Origin: Fennellomyces sp. T-0311
Lineage: Eukaryota > Mucoromycota > Mucoromycetes > Mucorales > Lichtheimiaceae
Length of the DNA: 64,000 bases
Reading direction: 5' to 3'
Assembly (NCBI GenBank): GCA_025266875.1
Contig: JALLLT010000039.1
Coordinates: forward strand, 248,001-312,000
The notes under the pieces are model-generated. The model was not told the DNA's origin, searched no databases, and saw only the letters and a program-made list of their open reading frames with translations. The translations under genes and the position numbers were made by a program. Shown piece after piece: positions 1 through 15,571 of this stretch (position 1 is the stretch's first letter; every line of letters starts with the position of its first letter).

Positions 1-2556
1 ACGAAACCAGCGCAAAAAGTTATGGTATTGCCAATGTTACTTACTGCATCGGTGAGTCAACGAGAATTTACCGTGCAAGTACACAGCATAGTAACTGATT
101 GTAATCAGGTAACCTTGCTGGACCATTGTTTACTGGTTTTCTCTACGGAACGATTGGCTTTTTCTGGCTATGTATCATGACCGCATGCATAATGCTTGCT
201 TCCGCTCCCTTTGCGCTCATATATTTGGGGGAAAAACATTATCATTGTCGTTTATAGTAAAAAAAGTTTTTAAATAGAAGTAACTAATATAAAATTTTCT
301 GTTTGCTAATCTTGTTAACATTGCGTATTAGCAATTACGCGCTCATATATGTGGAACACAACTATATTAGCTGACGGAGTGCTTCAGTGTGTTTCCCTTT
401 TTTAAACTTTTTTTAGCACATTTTGCGCTAAAAGTTTGTATACGGTGCATGTACTATCAATTACAATGCACTGTGTCCCTGCGCCCAAAGTATAATCAGT
501 TCTATGTACAGCTACCATAGGTAACTGGTAGACTTCAAACATTTCGCTGGATTGCATAGACATGTCACTATGAAACAGGATGAGTAGGAAATATCAGCGC
601 TCACTATCCCCCAATATTACTGGAGTACAGAATTAATAAGAACAGACAGATGTGTATTGAAATATTCTGCATGGAAAAAGGTTATATATAATCCCAGGCA
701 TCTGCAGCACGATACTTCGCTTTACACATGGTTATTTTATCCGACGCCCGAATCAATCACATTCCGTATCCTTCGAATGACCCAAAAATAAGTTGAAACT
801 CGTAATGAAAGTATAAGAACTCGCCAATGTCGTGCACTGACGCGGAGCCACGATCGTTCGAATAATAGTATCCCGTGCTGTCACTTATACGTGTACCACA
901 TTAGAATTATGCATATCCATACATTTCAATTTTTTCCCACTTCGCCACCTTTTGTTATGTGCTTGCGTTTGGGGTCGTTTGAATGTTGAGCAACAATGCC
1001 ATGGCAACTGTGGCCACAGAATGGAAACACAAGGTTAATGGCGTCATAGCGTTCAATGGTTACTGGTAAAACCGGGTATTTCTCAATAAAAAACTTCCGT
1101 TTCTGGCGAAAAGAAACTTAAAATATGTACATATATATGAGTTCGGTGTACATTGAAACGAATGCCATAAATAAGTATGATTAATGACCGGGATTATTGT
1201 CGTCCATGGAAGGCGCAAAAAAACGACAACGCGCTCAAACCCGTGCTGATATGATTGAATGACCGCTTCAAGGTGACACGAACATCATCTATCCCGCCGA
1301 AAACGGCACTGGTCAACGCGCCTTATCGTCTTTAAATGTGCATACAACTTGTGATGTTATTTCTGGTGCTATTATGCAAAAATGGTAATTGTTGTATGCC
1401 AGGAGTAACCAAGGTTGACATTCCCTTGACTACATGTTTCCTGGTGACCACCTGTGATACAACGAACGGTCGAAAGAAAAACCTGTTACGTGTCTCGCAA
1501 TAGCCTGATCAATGAACTCGAAATATCAATTGGGGGGACCAGAGCTAAATTTGTCCAAGCAAAACAGGAACGGGAGTGGGGCTTGCCCGCCGAAAATAAA
1601 TTTGGAACCGTCAGGACAGGGCTTAGATGACGTAGGACAAAAGGCGATATATACACACTTTATATTATTACCGATCTTTTGTGTGTCCGTACGGTAACCA
1701 GTTTTCTGGAGCAAAAGTGAAGGAATCTGGAACGTCGAATGATTTCATTTCCAAAAAATCCAAGGTGTTCACGTTTAAAAGACCCTGTTCCAGGAAAATC
1801 GGAATCCAGAAGAATAGGATTATTCGGTCTGGAGTTGGTAACGTTTGCAATATTAGGCTGTGAATTCATAGGTTCACAAGCGTAACCATTCGTAAGTGGA
1901 AACGACTTTCTGCTAGTTACACCGGGTTTTAAGAGGAAAGGGCCATTTTCGGCTGTTTAACAATTTCAGAGGGCGCAAAATGTATAGTTGGTGTTTATTT
2001 GTCACAAACGAGTGAAGAGATGGTCAAGTTGATGTCTCGCAGTACAATGATCGCCATTGCCACTTGCTCTAAAGAATTACTTCAAATACGGTTATAACTT
2101 GAAATGGCTATATCCCGCCGTTCGATGAGCGAATGAACCGGATAAAGAGAAATAAAAGCTTGAACACGACAAAAAAGAACATATTGGGCGGGATTGTGCA
2201 CCGGGTGGAAGGAGCGGAAGTATATTGCGCAACACAAACCTGCTTCAATAAAGTAATGCAATCTATGCTTGTCCCACCTTAGACCTCGAATTTTGCAACA
2301 GCTCAGCCGACTCCCCCAATCCTTTGTTTTTACTTAAATACTGTTCCCGCCTCCGTTTCGAGTACCTCTCTTCCTTTCTTCTTGCCAACACTTCTTTTTA
2401 GTCTCTCAACTTTTGTTTTGCAAAAAACTTAAGTCCCCCATTCCTTTCTTTTTAAACTTCTTATACCATATCACTTGCCGTGTAGCAGCCAGGCGCTGAC
2501 CGTTCTTTTATCAATTTTTTTCTCGTAGTGTATAATTAGCTTGACGTTTATTTTCA
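1..2556. other. gene-free stretch upstream of the LysM gene
   Basis: I find no coding region I can support here. The reading frames present are short, overlap on both strands and show no domain or splice-consistent extension. The DNA is AT-rich. A 12-mer GCGCTCATATAT occurs twice, at 213-224 and 339-350. The last 200 bases before the LysM start are pyrimidine-rich (many CTT and TTC runs), as is common for fungal core promoters and leaders. Confidence 0.6.
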
Positions 2557-4118
2557 ATGCTTTTGCAACGCGCTATCTCCTTGGCCGCCATCGGTCTCCT
2601 CGCATTCTCTAACAACCAATTCACCGCCAGTGCCGAGCCCCTTGCTGTTGTCCACGGTACCAAGGGTGAGACGATTAAGATCTCTGCCAACTACCTTGCC
2701 GCTTTCGACAGTGACGATGCTCCTGAGCCTGCTTTCGAGCTCGTTGATGATGCTGATGTTTCATCCAAGTTGATCTCTCTTAAGAAGCGTGGTGGCTGTG
2801 CCGATTACTACACCGGTAAGTCTTCATATAAAAACAAATTTTAAATGCAAGGTACTAGATCAATTAACATTCATATCATATGCAGTTAGCAGCGGTGATA
2901 CTTGCCACGCCATTGCCAAGGAATACGGTATTAGTGTTGACGAGTTCATGTCCTTGAACGGTCAAATCAACAGCCAGTGCACCAACTTGCATATCAACAA
3001 GAAGTACTGTGTTGAAGAAGGCTCCTCCTCTTCTGGCTCTTCTGGTTCCGGTTCTTCTGGCGGCTGCAGCAAGACCCACAAGAGTAATACTCCTTAAGCC
3101 ATCAAAATCATCTCAATTTTTCTAACACTTATATTATATAGTTACCAGCTCGGACACCTGCATTACCGTTTCCAAGAAGTATGGCATCTCGCTCGACAAG
3201 TTCTACGACTTGAACCCCCAGGTCCACCGCGGTTCGTGCGATAACCTTGATGATGGCAAGTCCTACTGTGTTGGCGGCGGCAGCGGTCACCGCCACAAGA
3301 AGGCCAGCAAGAAGGCCAGCAAGAAGAAGTCTACTACTAAGAAGACCAGCAAAGTTTCGACCAAGGTCAGCCAATTGGCTTCCAAGACCAAGTCGGATTC
3401 CAGTGACGACGACTCGTCCTCCGGTGGTAGCGAGAAGCGCAAGAAGCTTCAGAGCAACTCTGCCTTCACCTACTACTGGATCGCCCAGGCTGAAGACAAC
3501 CCAGGCGGTAAGAAGGTCTCCATCAAGACCTGCGGTGGTAAGACCATTGCCAAGGTCAACGAGAACTACGCCGATGCCCTCGTTATGGAAGGTACTGGTG
3601 TTGTCGGCAATAAGATTGTCAACCTTGGTGGCTGCTCTTGCAACAACTACGAATGCTTCGAAGAAATCAACCGCTCTGAAGAACCCTATGGTATCACCGG
3701 TAAGCTTTTTTTCGCCCTTTTATTTGCTATCAAAAAAAATATATTTTACTTATTCATTTCCTTTTTTTTTAGCCTACGGCTCCGCTCTCCGTCCTTACAT
3801 TAGCATTGCTGCCAACGATCTTGATAAGGGCACTAAGATCTATGTTCCTCAACTCGATGGCTGGTCCCTGCCTAACAGCAGCAAGAAGCACAATGGCTGT
3901 TTATTGGTTGATGGTTCGTACAACACAAAAGTTAAAATAATTACACACCACTTACACGCTGTATACTATTCATAGATCAGAGCTGGAGTTTCGAATCCAA
4001 GCACATTGATTTCTACGTGTACGAAATGAATAACTACGAGAAGCTCGACAAGCAGCACCGTACCACCAAGGTTGATATCTACGAAGGTGGCAACTGCAAG
4101 CTTCTTAACTACCTTTAA
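2557..4118 (+). CDS. secreted protein with two LysM domains and a 3D (double-psi barrel) domain
   Basis: Five exons (2557-2815, 2886-3083, 3142-3699, 3773-3913, 3976-4118) join in phase to 432 residues. The N-terminus is a signal peptide (about 1-26). A dibasic Kex2-like site, KKR at 76-78, lies just before the first LysM (about 80-130, with Cys pairs). A Ser/Gly linker leads to a second LysM (about 153-199). A Lys-rich linker of KKASKK-type repeats follows. The last ~175 residues resemble the fungal 3D or barwin-like barrel: GTKIYVP, HNGCLLVDD and HIDFYV carry the conserved Asp residues. LysM modules bind chitin or other GlcNAc polymers, and 3D barrels occur in wall-remodelling proteins. I infer a wall-bound or secreted chitin-associated protein, either in wall maturation or as a LysM effector. 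The start is the first ATG and is followed directly by the signal peptide. Confidence 0.85.
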
Positions 4119-5046
4119 AAAATTTACACGTCCGTTCCTGTCATTGTATAACAAAACTCTTCTTACGAGAGTTCCGAGATTATTACTTTTCTCCCCTTCA
4201 CACCATTTTTTTCGCTCCTACCATCCTACAACATTGTTTTGACGGGCAATTACGCTTGTCATAAATATTTATCTTTACTTGTACTCCTTTTAATTATGTT
4301 GAGCCCAATCTCACGAAAGATGATGCAGCATCTTCTGTGATGGTGTAACATATCTAGAAATTGTCAACAACCATGCTTCTGTGTCCATGATGGTATTGAT
4401 TGATGTGTGCTTGTCTCTGATAAAGGATCTGTAGTACCAATTGCAATATATCCCGTTGTTCAGATTTGCCACAACCGTATCTAATTCCTAAAACCAGACC
4501 TTTAATTAGGTTTCTCAATATTCTATTCATTTTTTGGTTGCAGCCGACTCCGCAGTATGAATAGTTACACAAAAATAAATAGCTGTCCAAAAATGGTCAG
4601 TGCATTCCGTGAAAAGCAGCACCGCAGTATATTCACCCTCAACACGGCAAAAAACACCGTAATCGGATGATTAAGGATAGCAAGGGGGGTACGTGCGTTA
4701 CAGAATTTTCTATCATGTCGCCATTGTGCGCCTTCAAAGAATTGCAGACAATCAATACTTCCCCTCAATCATGGAGCGAATATGCAGGTCGCAACCTACG
4801 CTAATCACTGAAAAGGTTAGTGAAAGTATATTGCTTTTTAACTGCTGCGCTGCCACGTGCATTTCATTTACGGCACATAATCGTTTATCAAATAAATACA
4901 CGCCCTTTTTGTCAAGAAGTGCTCGGAGAAGACTTTTTCCCAAAGAAACTATCTATAAACTACGATGGGAATATGCTAAAACCAATTGTCAGCATATGTA
5001 TACGACGATGCATGTTTATTAATAGCAATGATGCAATGGGGGAAAT
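4119..5046. other. convergent intergenic stretch
   Basis: This region lies between the stops of two convergent genes. It contains AT-rich 3' sequence and short frames on both strands without recognisable domains. I see no gene in it. Confidence 0.6.
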
Positions 5047-7168
5047 CTACGCTCTAGTCAGGGACCTCCGTCTTGTTCTAAGCGGATGGAGTTCATTTTC
5101 AAGACCGAACGCAACATGCCCGGGTTTATTGTCCATACGCTTCACTTCGCCAAAGTATATGTTGACATCGGTAGCCTTTTCGAAAAGCTGCTGTTGCCCA
5201 GTATGGGATAATCCTTTGAACTGATCGGCCGCTCTCTTTGTGAACCCAGTGACAAGAAGCGCAATCTGGGAATTGCCACGGGAAATGCCATTCGTTTGGT
5301 ATAGACCGATAATCCACATGACAAGCCACCACACGAGTGGGATCAGACAGATCAATGATAGGATATAGAACGCCACAGGGTCGATACGGTAGATTGTGTC
5401 GTCCTTAAAACATCCAATCCCGACAATTCCACGTACAAGATATTCGGGCCGTAGAAATGAAAGTGCCTGATCGGTCTTGCTGAACGTGTCGCGCATGAAG
5501 TTCTCAATTGTATTACGATCCGGATTATTTTTTGCCCAGCCATCAGCCAGTCTGTTCTGAAAGACAGATGATTTCAAGATGTTCAAATTATTAATGAGCG
5601 ACAGTTGGTACGAATAAGCGTTGAGCATGAACATCGAAGGGCCTTCAGGACGCTCATACCAATGAGAAGCGTTGCAAAGTAGGTTGTAATCCATGTCGAC
5701 AAGCTCTTTCTTTTCATTGTGTATCAAAGTATGACCTTGGCCCAAACCGGTGGTGATATTGTTGTACACTTTGTACGTTCGTAGTGTGCATTCGTGCACA
5801 ACTGCATCTTCAGGTCGTTCAATAGTGGCCACGCTGGCTTGTCCTTTGTACGAGAATATCACAAACGTTTGATCACCAACAACTGCTCGAGCCCCTGGAC
5901 TGATACCTTCTTGCAAAAACACAGGAACGCGTGCGTACACCAAATCGTAGATTGTTCGGTTAAACATAGAACCCGAGAAAAACACACGTGGCGCAACAGG
6001 TACTGTGCTTCCAAAATATTCGGCCAGTGTTTGTGCAGTACGAGTTTGATTGTTGATGATCTGTGTCTCGCTGAACGATCCTTCGCGACATTCGATATCC
6101 GTTTCCATCATTTCAATGTTGGGGAAAGTGATATTGATTGTTTTGGTATCGTACGAATAGTTGATTGATGTATCGGAATCACCAGAAGCTGAATCAAAAC
6201 CATACGTGATAAAGTACGAGTGCTTCAACCCAAAGTTGCTGCGTTGATCAAAAGGATACCGAAGGGATGAAAAATGAGTTTGTGACAAGTTGTTGTAGTT
6301 GAGACGACTGGCATCGCTGTATTCACAAAAGCTTTGTTCATGGATTGTTATAAGCGTCTGTAGCGCAGCTGGTGAGATATTTATTCGTCTTTGTAGATCA
6401 AATTTTGTTACCTGGGCAGCCGGACCCAAAGCAATCAATCCCAGTTGAAAAATAATTGCCGGTACGAGGATGTAGTCAATACGAATTGAGAACAGAACAC
6501 GAATTGCACCTGTCATTTAGATATAAATACTGTCATGATCACTATATTTAGTATTAAAGTTACCTCCAACACCTCGTGTACAAGCGTCGTAGATCTCGAT
6601 CAGGCTCAGGGAACCACCATCCTGCAGTCGTACCCATTTGTATTCAGACACCGCACTTTGGAACCACATGTCAGATCAAGCAATGCAAATAGTATAAACG
6701 CACACATACTAGCCAATACCACCAGCGACAAACATTTTCAAAAGTGTCGTTATCAATGCTACCAGCGAAGGCACCTTCATCCCAGCCATAGTATAATCTA
6801 TGTTTTTCCCGTTTGCTGAAATATAAATGTAGATAAGAGTACCCATTAACGCAAGCGATACGACGACATTGAGAATAGGCAGGAAGATCATCCCCAACAG
6901 ATCACGAGCACTTGAAAGTTTTGTCATAAACGACGTTGCAGTCGGTGATCGTTTCTATTATTACCCGTTTGCAGATAAGTAAAAAAAGACATCATCCACA
7001 TTTAATGAGATAAAGTAAAACCTTTTTTTCTTGCGGGTATTTTTCTTTTTTATCATCATCGGAACTCTGTTCTGTGGCTTGATTTTTGTATTCGTCCTCG
7101 TGTGAAGCCATCGAGGTAACCTCTGTAGCATGGTGGCTCTGGTAAAGAGGTGCCTTCGATGAATACAT
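5047..7168 (-). CDS. DUF3176-like multi-pass membrane protein
   Basis: Four exons on the minus strand (7022-7168, 6710-6954, 6564-6655, 5047-6509) join in phase to 648 residues. The first 49 residues are hydrophilic. Two hydrophobic spans follow (about 70-95 and 108-132), then a motif DACTRGVGG followed by a third span (YILVPAIIFQLGLIALG). A long, probably extracytoplasmic loop of about 370 residues has many N-x-S/T sites. A last span (FYILSLICLIPLVWWLVMW) precedes a short cytoplasmic tail ending in RTRRRS. This order, with an Asp-x-x-x-RG-x-x-G stretch between the second and third spans, is the layout I know from fungal DUF3176 proteins. Their function is unknown. The first intron has a weak donor (GTTTTA), so a start at the ATG in exon 2 (6927) is the alternative. 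Confidence 0.65.
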
Positions 7169-8639
7169 GACGAGAGCGATATTAAAATTTATAAATGATA
7201 GTGAAGGGTACGCAATAGAAAAAATTGAATGTAAGAAAAGATGCTAAACGAGATATTCAAATCAATCAAAAAAAAATCTATTCAGACACTTGTCTATATT
7301 CAGTAATGAGATTCACTGCGCCATAGATATTTTAGTGATCAGTAGCTGAACTTTCCTACATACCCCGCGAAGTGTTTCTTTGGCCTCCCACGCAAATGGT
7401 GCCATGATCACGAGATGCATTTAAAAGTAATATTACTGCTTCGCCACAGTCGTTTTTCTTTTGCTGATTTATCGATTTCCACTTTGACTGTGTACGACAT
7501 TACTATACATGATACGCAGCACTGCCATGATCAAATGGATCACCGTGATTTGTTGCCAGAGTGATTCATGTACGTAGCAGCCCGGGCAAAGTTTCATCGT
7601 GAATCAATGGGCAATCTTCTCTGGACGCTACAAATAAACGAACTCATACAATTTTTAGTTTGCAATATAATAATTCCATGAAATATGTTTTCAATGTATC
7701 ATTTTAGAGAAAATACACCAGCCCAATGGATACGGGCTTGGCTTAGGGAGTTACTATAATGATCATGCCAAGGATATACAGAATAACCGAAACGTACATG
7801 TGCCATGTGCCGTGTGTGCATCGAAATACCAAAAGTCCGACTTGCTCTTTTGGTGAAAAGGCTTGACATCGACGTTAGCTCTCTCTAAGTCGGGAGTCAA
7901 CGATAACCGCTAAAGCTCGATCATGAGAAATTTAATATCGCGTCTCCTAAAGATGAGATCATCCACTAAACCGGTTTGGAGTGAACATGTCACCAGCTTT
8001 CTTTTTTTTTTAGTAATGGAAAAACGCCCATTGATTGTGCTTGCGAAAGTGCCACTGACTGATGACGATGACAACAACCATTCAGGAATGAATTCGATGC
8101 CCTATCAATAAACGAAATGGAAAAATAATGTTAATCTATTTTACATTTTATCAGCATTGACCACGTTTCACAATAAGCATCACCAAAAAAAGGGTGCTTG
8201 TGTCCTTTCAGTGGAGTCCGCATGATGAAAAAAAAATTATTCAAATGGAACGCTAACCGCATCGAATTTTTGAGAGGCCAAAACATTCAACCATTTAAGG
8301 GATTGCTCACAAGGATTATGTCTTTTCCTCATCCGGTATAGCTACCTGTGGATATCTCAGAACAGTCGATAGGGATCATTGTAATACACTGGTACAATAG
8401 TGTAGCAGCCATTGAATAATGTAAGGGATAGTTTAGTCATGCCACCGTATTTCACTACATACAACATGACGTTATGCAAAAGAGGAAAACACCTCCTTGC
8501 TCCAATTACCATGAAACGTTCTGCAGTATAGGAAAAGAGAACGTTCACTATGGAGTAAATATGTGCAGCTGTTCACGAGAACATAACAAGTGACCAGCGG
8601 TCGATCTGCACCAAGATCTTGGCTTACTAGACTTCTGCC

Positions 8640-8659
8640 ACACACACACATATATATAT
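8640..8659. repeat. (CA)n(TA)n microsatellite
   Basis: A run of CA dinucleotides passes directly into TA dinucleotides. It lies in non-coding DNA. Confidence 0.8.
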
Positions 8660-9874
8660 TCACTTTCATACAATTGGATACGGAGTAATGCTCTTGCAGG
8701 AAAAAGAAATGTAATGATAAGCGATATTGAATAAGCTCAACAAAAGTACCCTCATTTATCATGTTATCTTCTGTATGTTTCACGTAGTGAGTACGTTGAA
8801 ATTGCAACCGGGGACCACCAGCTACGCCATTGCTCTGATTTGTGCAGGAATACGGTGGGTGCAGTCATGTGGCGGTTCACAAAGAACGCCTTCATCTTCA
8901 GTCAACTTTTTTAAACTGAGTCGTAAAGCAGTTCATGATTTTTAACGTTCGCGACCCTCTTATGTACAACAGCACCCATGTACTATCCAGATTATTGGCG
9001 TATAGGTGAAGAAAAATAGCAAGCCATACTAAACATAGGCTGCGCAGCTAGAAAAGTTGGCTTTAAGTTTATATATATCTTTTTCTTTTTAACGTGTGAA
9101 GAATAAAGGGTACACTTTGAGGCAATTCAGGGGCTATTACAGTTTGCTACGTTGCACATTTTTTTTGCCAGTATAGCCTTATTTCACGATCATACATACA
9201 TAATACTGGCGCACGATGACCAAAAAAAAAGCGCTCGCAAAGAAAAGGGTATTTACCTCTCTTGACATGACCATAGCAAACAAATGGACTATTTGTTTTT
9301 TATGGTAACTCAACCTGTCTGTGTGTGAGTCGTGTGTGGTATCACCATGACGGAATACCCCATGCGGCACCCCGGAAATGGATTTAGATACATTGACAAA
9401 GAAAATACATGATGCAATATGAATGTGTATCTTTAAAGCCATGTGTGAAATCGTTCGATACCTTCTTCCGTAGAAAAGAAAGGGATTATAATGCTCTCAT
9501 TATGTAACTTCTCGTACGGAACGGAAGATATCAAGCAAGAATGTTTACATGTGTTCCAAACTTGGGCACTATAGGACTAAGCCGATCACAGCTAAAAATG
9601 GCACACTGCATACACAAGCATACTTTATTACGAATTATATTATGTCCGTAAATGATAATGCATTCTCTTTTTTTTGGTGCAGTCTGATGAAACACGCGGA
9701 CAAGCATCCGGCTTGTGTCTACTGGACGATTGGAGGCCGACATCCGTTTTCTCATGTTGCACAAATATTGAACTCAGTGACCAAGTGGCGTAAAATCTTG
9801 GTTCTATCTCTACTTCCCCCGCAAGGGTCCTTAGTAGTAGATCCTCATTGTTTCAAAAAAGAAGAACTGCGTTT

Positions 9875-9882
9875 TATATATA
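9875..9882 (+). promoter_or_regulatory. TATA-like element upstream of the forkhead gene
   Basis: TATATATA followed by GAG lies about 290 bp before the chosen forkhead ATG at 10168 and about 210 bp before an in-frame upstream ATG at 10084. The position suits transcription start with a leader of some 200 nt. This is inferred from sequence only. Confidence 0.35.
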
Positions 9883-10167
9883 GAGTGGCGAGGCTATTTC
9901 CGTTGCATCAAAAGAATAAAATTTAATTGCGAGCAAGAGAGAGAACAAAGGGAGTGTTTTTGAAGCTCACGAGACACCCTTCCCCCCTCTCTTTGCCCGC
10001 ATAGCAATAGAAGGTCCCGGTATCGTAGGTTGTACTGAAAAATACGCCAAGTGCTACTTCCTTGAAGCACATGAAGCATTTTTTTGATGGTGTTTCTGAT
10101 ATATAAGTCTTCCGTTCCTGTCGATTGTTTTTTTCCCCCAAACTCCTTTTTCCTTCACTTTCCCCCG

Positions 10168-12049
10168 ATGACTGTCAGCAATACACCTCCAAAAGATACT
10201 TCAGAACATTGCTTCCAGTTGGCTCGTCCACCGACAAAGACAAGTCGTACAAGTGAAAGTCAGCGTAACAATAATAAGGAACAGTCGTCGTGCATGGGGA
10301 TCATTTCGTCGTTTCCCATCATCCAAGAAACACCCAAGCGTAATGGCAAAAAGTTAAACGGCGATCATCAACAGGTGCAACGTCCAAAGACCTCGGAACT
10401 TCGATTCAAGATGGAACCCGTTGGTACGCAACTAGAAGAGGATGATGATCTCGATATGTGTCCTGCTCGCACCCGCTCTGGATGGCCGCGACAAATCATT
10501 CCATTCTGGAAGCCCAATCATCCGCGTGAAAAGCCACCTTACTCTTATGCTACGCTCATTGCGCATGCGATTCTGTCGAGCAAAGATGGTCGTCTGACTT
10601 TGAGTGACATTTACAAATGGATCTCGGAGCACTACCCATATTATGTTCTTGGTCAACAAGGCTGGCAGGTAAGAAAAGCAGCGTGATGTGCCCCAGAAAA
10701 CATGCATGCTAAGGAACGAATACTTCAATTGATAACAGAATTCTATCCGACACAATTTATCGTTGAACAAGAAGTGGTTCCTTAAACTGGATCGACGTCC
10801 AACGCAAGCCAACCCTGGCAAAGGATGCTACTGGACCCTCGTTGCCGGAACTGAGCAGATCTTTATTGACAACTTGACACAAGCAGGCGGTCATAGTCGC
10901 AAGCATCACGACATCGGGTTGACAACCGAGCTTTCGATAGGCCACCGTCGAGGATCATGTTACTTTGGCCCTAGTTCCGTGACGCCGGCTACCGACATCC
11001 TTGGTTCCACCGCATTAAGTCATGACAATATGCTGATCACGCGTCCGGAAGATTACGAATCGCCGAAAAAGACTCCGGGCAAGGAACCCAAGATGTCGCC
11101 ACTGTATACGACGTTTCGCATGAACGATCAACCGGATGAAAAGAAGCGGGAGAACGGATCTTTGCACAAGAAACGTATCAACAAGCGAAGAAAGCAAAAG
11201 CGTCGCGAGCCCGGATCCTATGCCGAATCCGAGTACGACTCTGGCGTGGATGTCAGCAGCAAATACGTTCCTCATCACAAAAAGAAAGAAGCCACGACGC
11301 CTGTTGCGCTTCCCCCTACTCAGCAACAAGCGCTTCCTTGGGAACAGGACTTGCTGGATTTGACTTTGGATGTGACGCGTCCCATGGCTCAACTTCAACT
11401 CGACAATAGCAGCAGCACCGACATTTTGTCCTATCTTCCGGATGAAAGCAACCCTGCATGGATGCCATGGTTTACATCTGCTCCGCCCATGTTCAACAAT
11501 GCCGTACTCGATCACACGCATTGGAACGTGGATAATGCGACGTGGGACGACACGGCGTTGCTGCAGCAGCTGCAGTCTGCCGATGATTTCTTCACGCCGA
11601 CTCCGTCAACATCCTATCCGACCTTGCTGGCTTCGCGGTACGACCCGGCGGACGAAGTCAAGGAATCCATGGAAGCACCGCCATGCTCCTATGCAGCTGA
11701 CATGGCCAAGATTGAAGAGAGCCTCAAGGAACTCATGGCGTATCAGCAGCAAGAACAACAGCAAGCAGTTTCTCAAGCAATCGAAATGGCCAAGGCAAAT
11801 CCACCCGTCGTGGTGAACTTGGATGACGAAGAGGTGACCCAGCAGTTCTTGCATTTCGAAGACGACGCCGGAGACGCCGACGACGAGGACGATGAGGATG
11901 ATGACAAGCAGCAGCACTTGACTGGCGGATCCTCAGAGAAAATTGACCTGATATACCCTGGGAGTGTCGACGATACTCCCACGTCCATCCTCCAACACCA
12001 TCATGAATTTGTATCTATGTCCGAGCTACTTTACGCATCCCGCCTGTAG
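10168..12049 (+). CDS. forkhead (winged-helix) transcription factor
   Basis: Two exons (10168-10668 and 10739-12049) give 603 residues. The forkhead domain (about 118-215) spans the intron. It runs from KPPYSYATLI through LTLSDIYKWISEHYPYY to GWQ, and the second exon opens with NSIRHNLSLNKKWF and PGKGCYWTL, the recognition helix and wing of the family. No FHA domain is visible, so the protein is nearer the Hcm1/Sep1 type of cell-cycle forkhead than Fkh1/2. The remainder is low-complexity: a basic RRKQKRR stretch that could be a nuclear localisation signal, Gln-rich segments and an acidic run (DDEDDEDDD) typical of activation regions. An in-frame ATG at 10084 would add 28 residues; I chose 10168 because the added stretch is unlike a conserved N-terminus. 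The gene converges on CDC48. Confidence 0.9.
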
Positions 12050-12380
12050 TTTTTTCTTTCTTCTCTTTCCATTGTTCTATATAATACCCATCCATCGAAT
12101 AAACCTCATGTGCTATAATAACGATATATGCCTCGCAGCACAGCCGCACATAAGGACGCACAGTTATCAGATGACGGTCAGGCGACGAGTCAGGCATGGA
12201 TGTTTTTTGACAAGGAAAACACGGTTCCTTTTGGAGCAGTTTACAATAGCGCGCAAGTTTATTGGAATTGTTGAGTGAAGTTCTTTCAAAACATAGGGTT
12301 CCGAGTGGGTGAAGAGAAGAGAAACTGTACTTGTTTTTTTATATAGATGGAGGGAGTTTGCTACATGCTTGGGGGACTTT
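12050..12380. other. convergent 3' region between the forkhead gene and CDC48
   Basis: This 331-bp stretch lies between two stop codons that face each other and presumably holds both 3' UTRs. No further feature is seen. Confidence 0.6.
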
Positions 12381-15411
<3,031 letters not shown>

Positions 15412-15571
15412 ATTTCGGAAGAAACAAGAAAGTTGTTGGGGGAGAAAAACGTACGCAAGAGAACGCACTTAAATGCCGGAAGTATGCGGCGACACGTAAG
15501 CGCTAATCGAAGTCCGCGGCGTGTACCAAATCTTTTTGTCGTCACTTTTTTTTTCTTGGCCTTGCAAAAAT
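15412..15571. promoter_or_regulatory. shared divergent promoter of CDC48 and the BRAT1-like gene
   Basis: Only 160 bp separate the two start codons, so both promoters must overlap here. I see no clear TATA box. The right part is T-rich (a run of T before the + strand start). Co-regulation of the two genes is possible but is inference. Confidence 0.5.

Larger units (their letters stand above)
7169..10167. other. 3 kb gap, including the forkhead gene upstream region
   Basis: I see no supportable gene. The gap is AT-rich with runs of A and T. It holds a CA/TA microsatellite at 8640-8659 and a 125-codon open frame at 9549-9926 that resembles nothing I know. The right part is presumably promoter and leader of the forkhead gene. 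Confidence 0.5.

Noticed and set aside
9549..9926. 125-codon plus-strand frame starting with ATG
   Set aside because: No recognisable domain, odd composition, and it covers the TATA-like element of the forkhead gene. Kept as non-coding.
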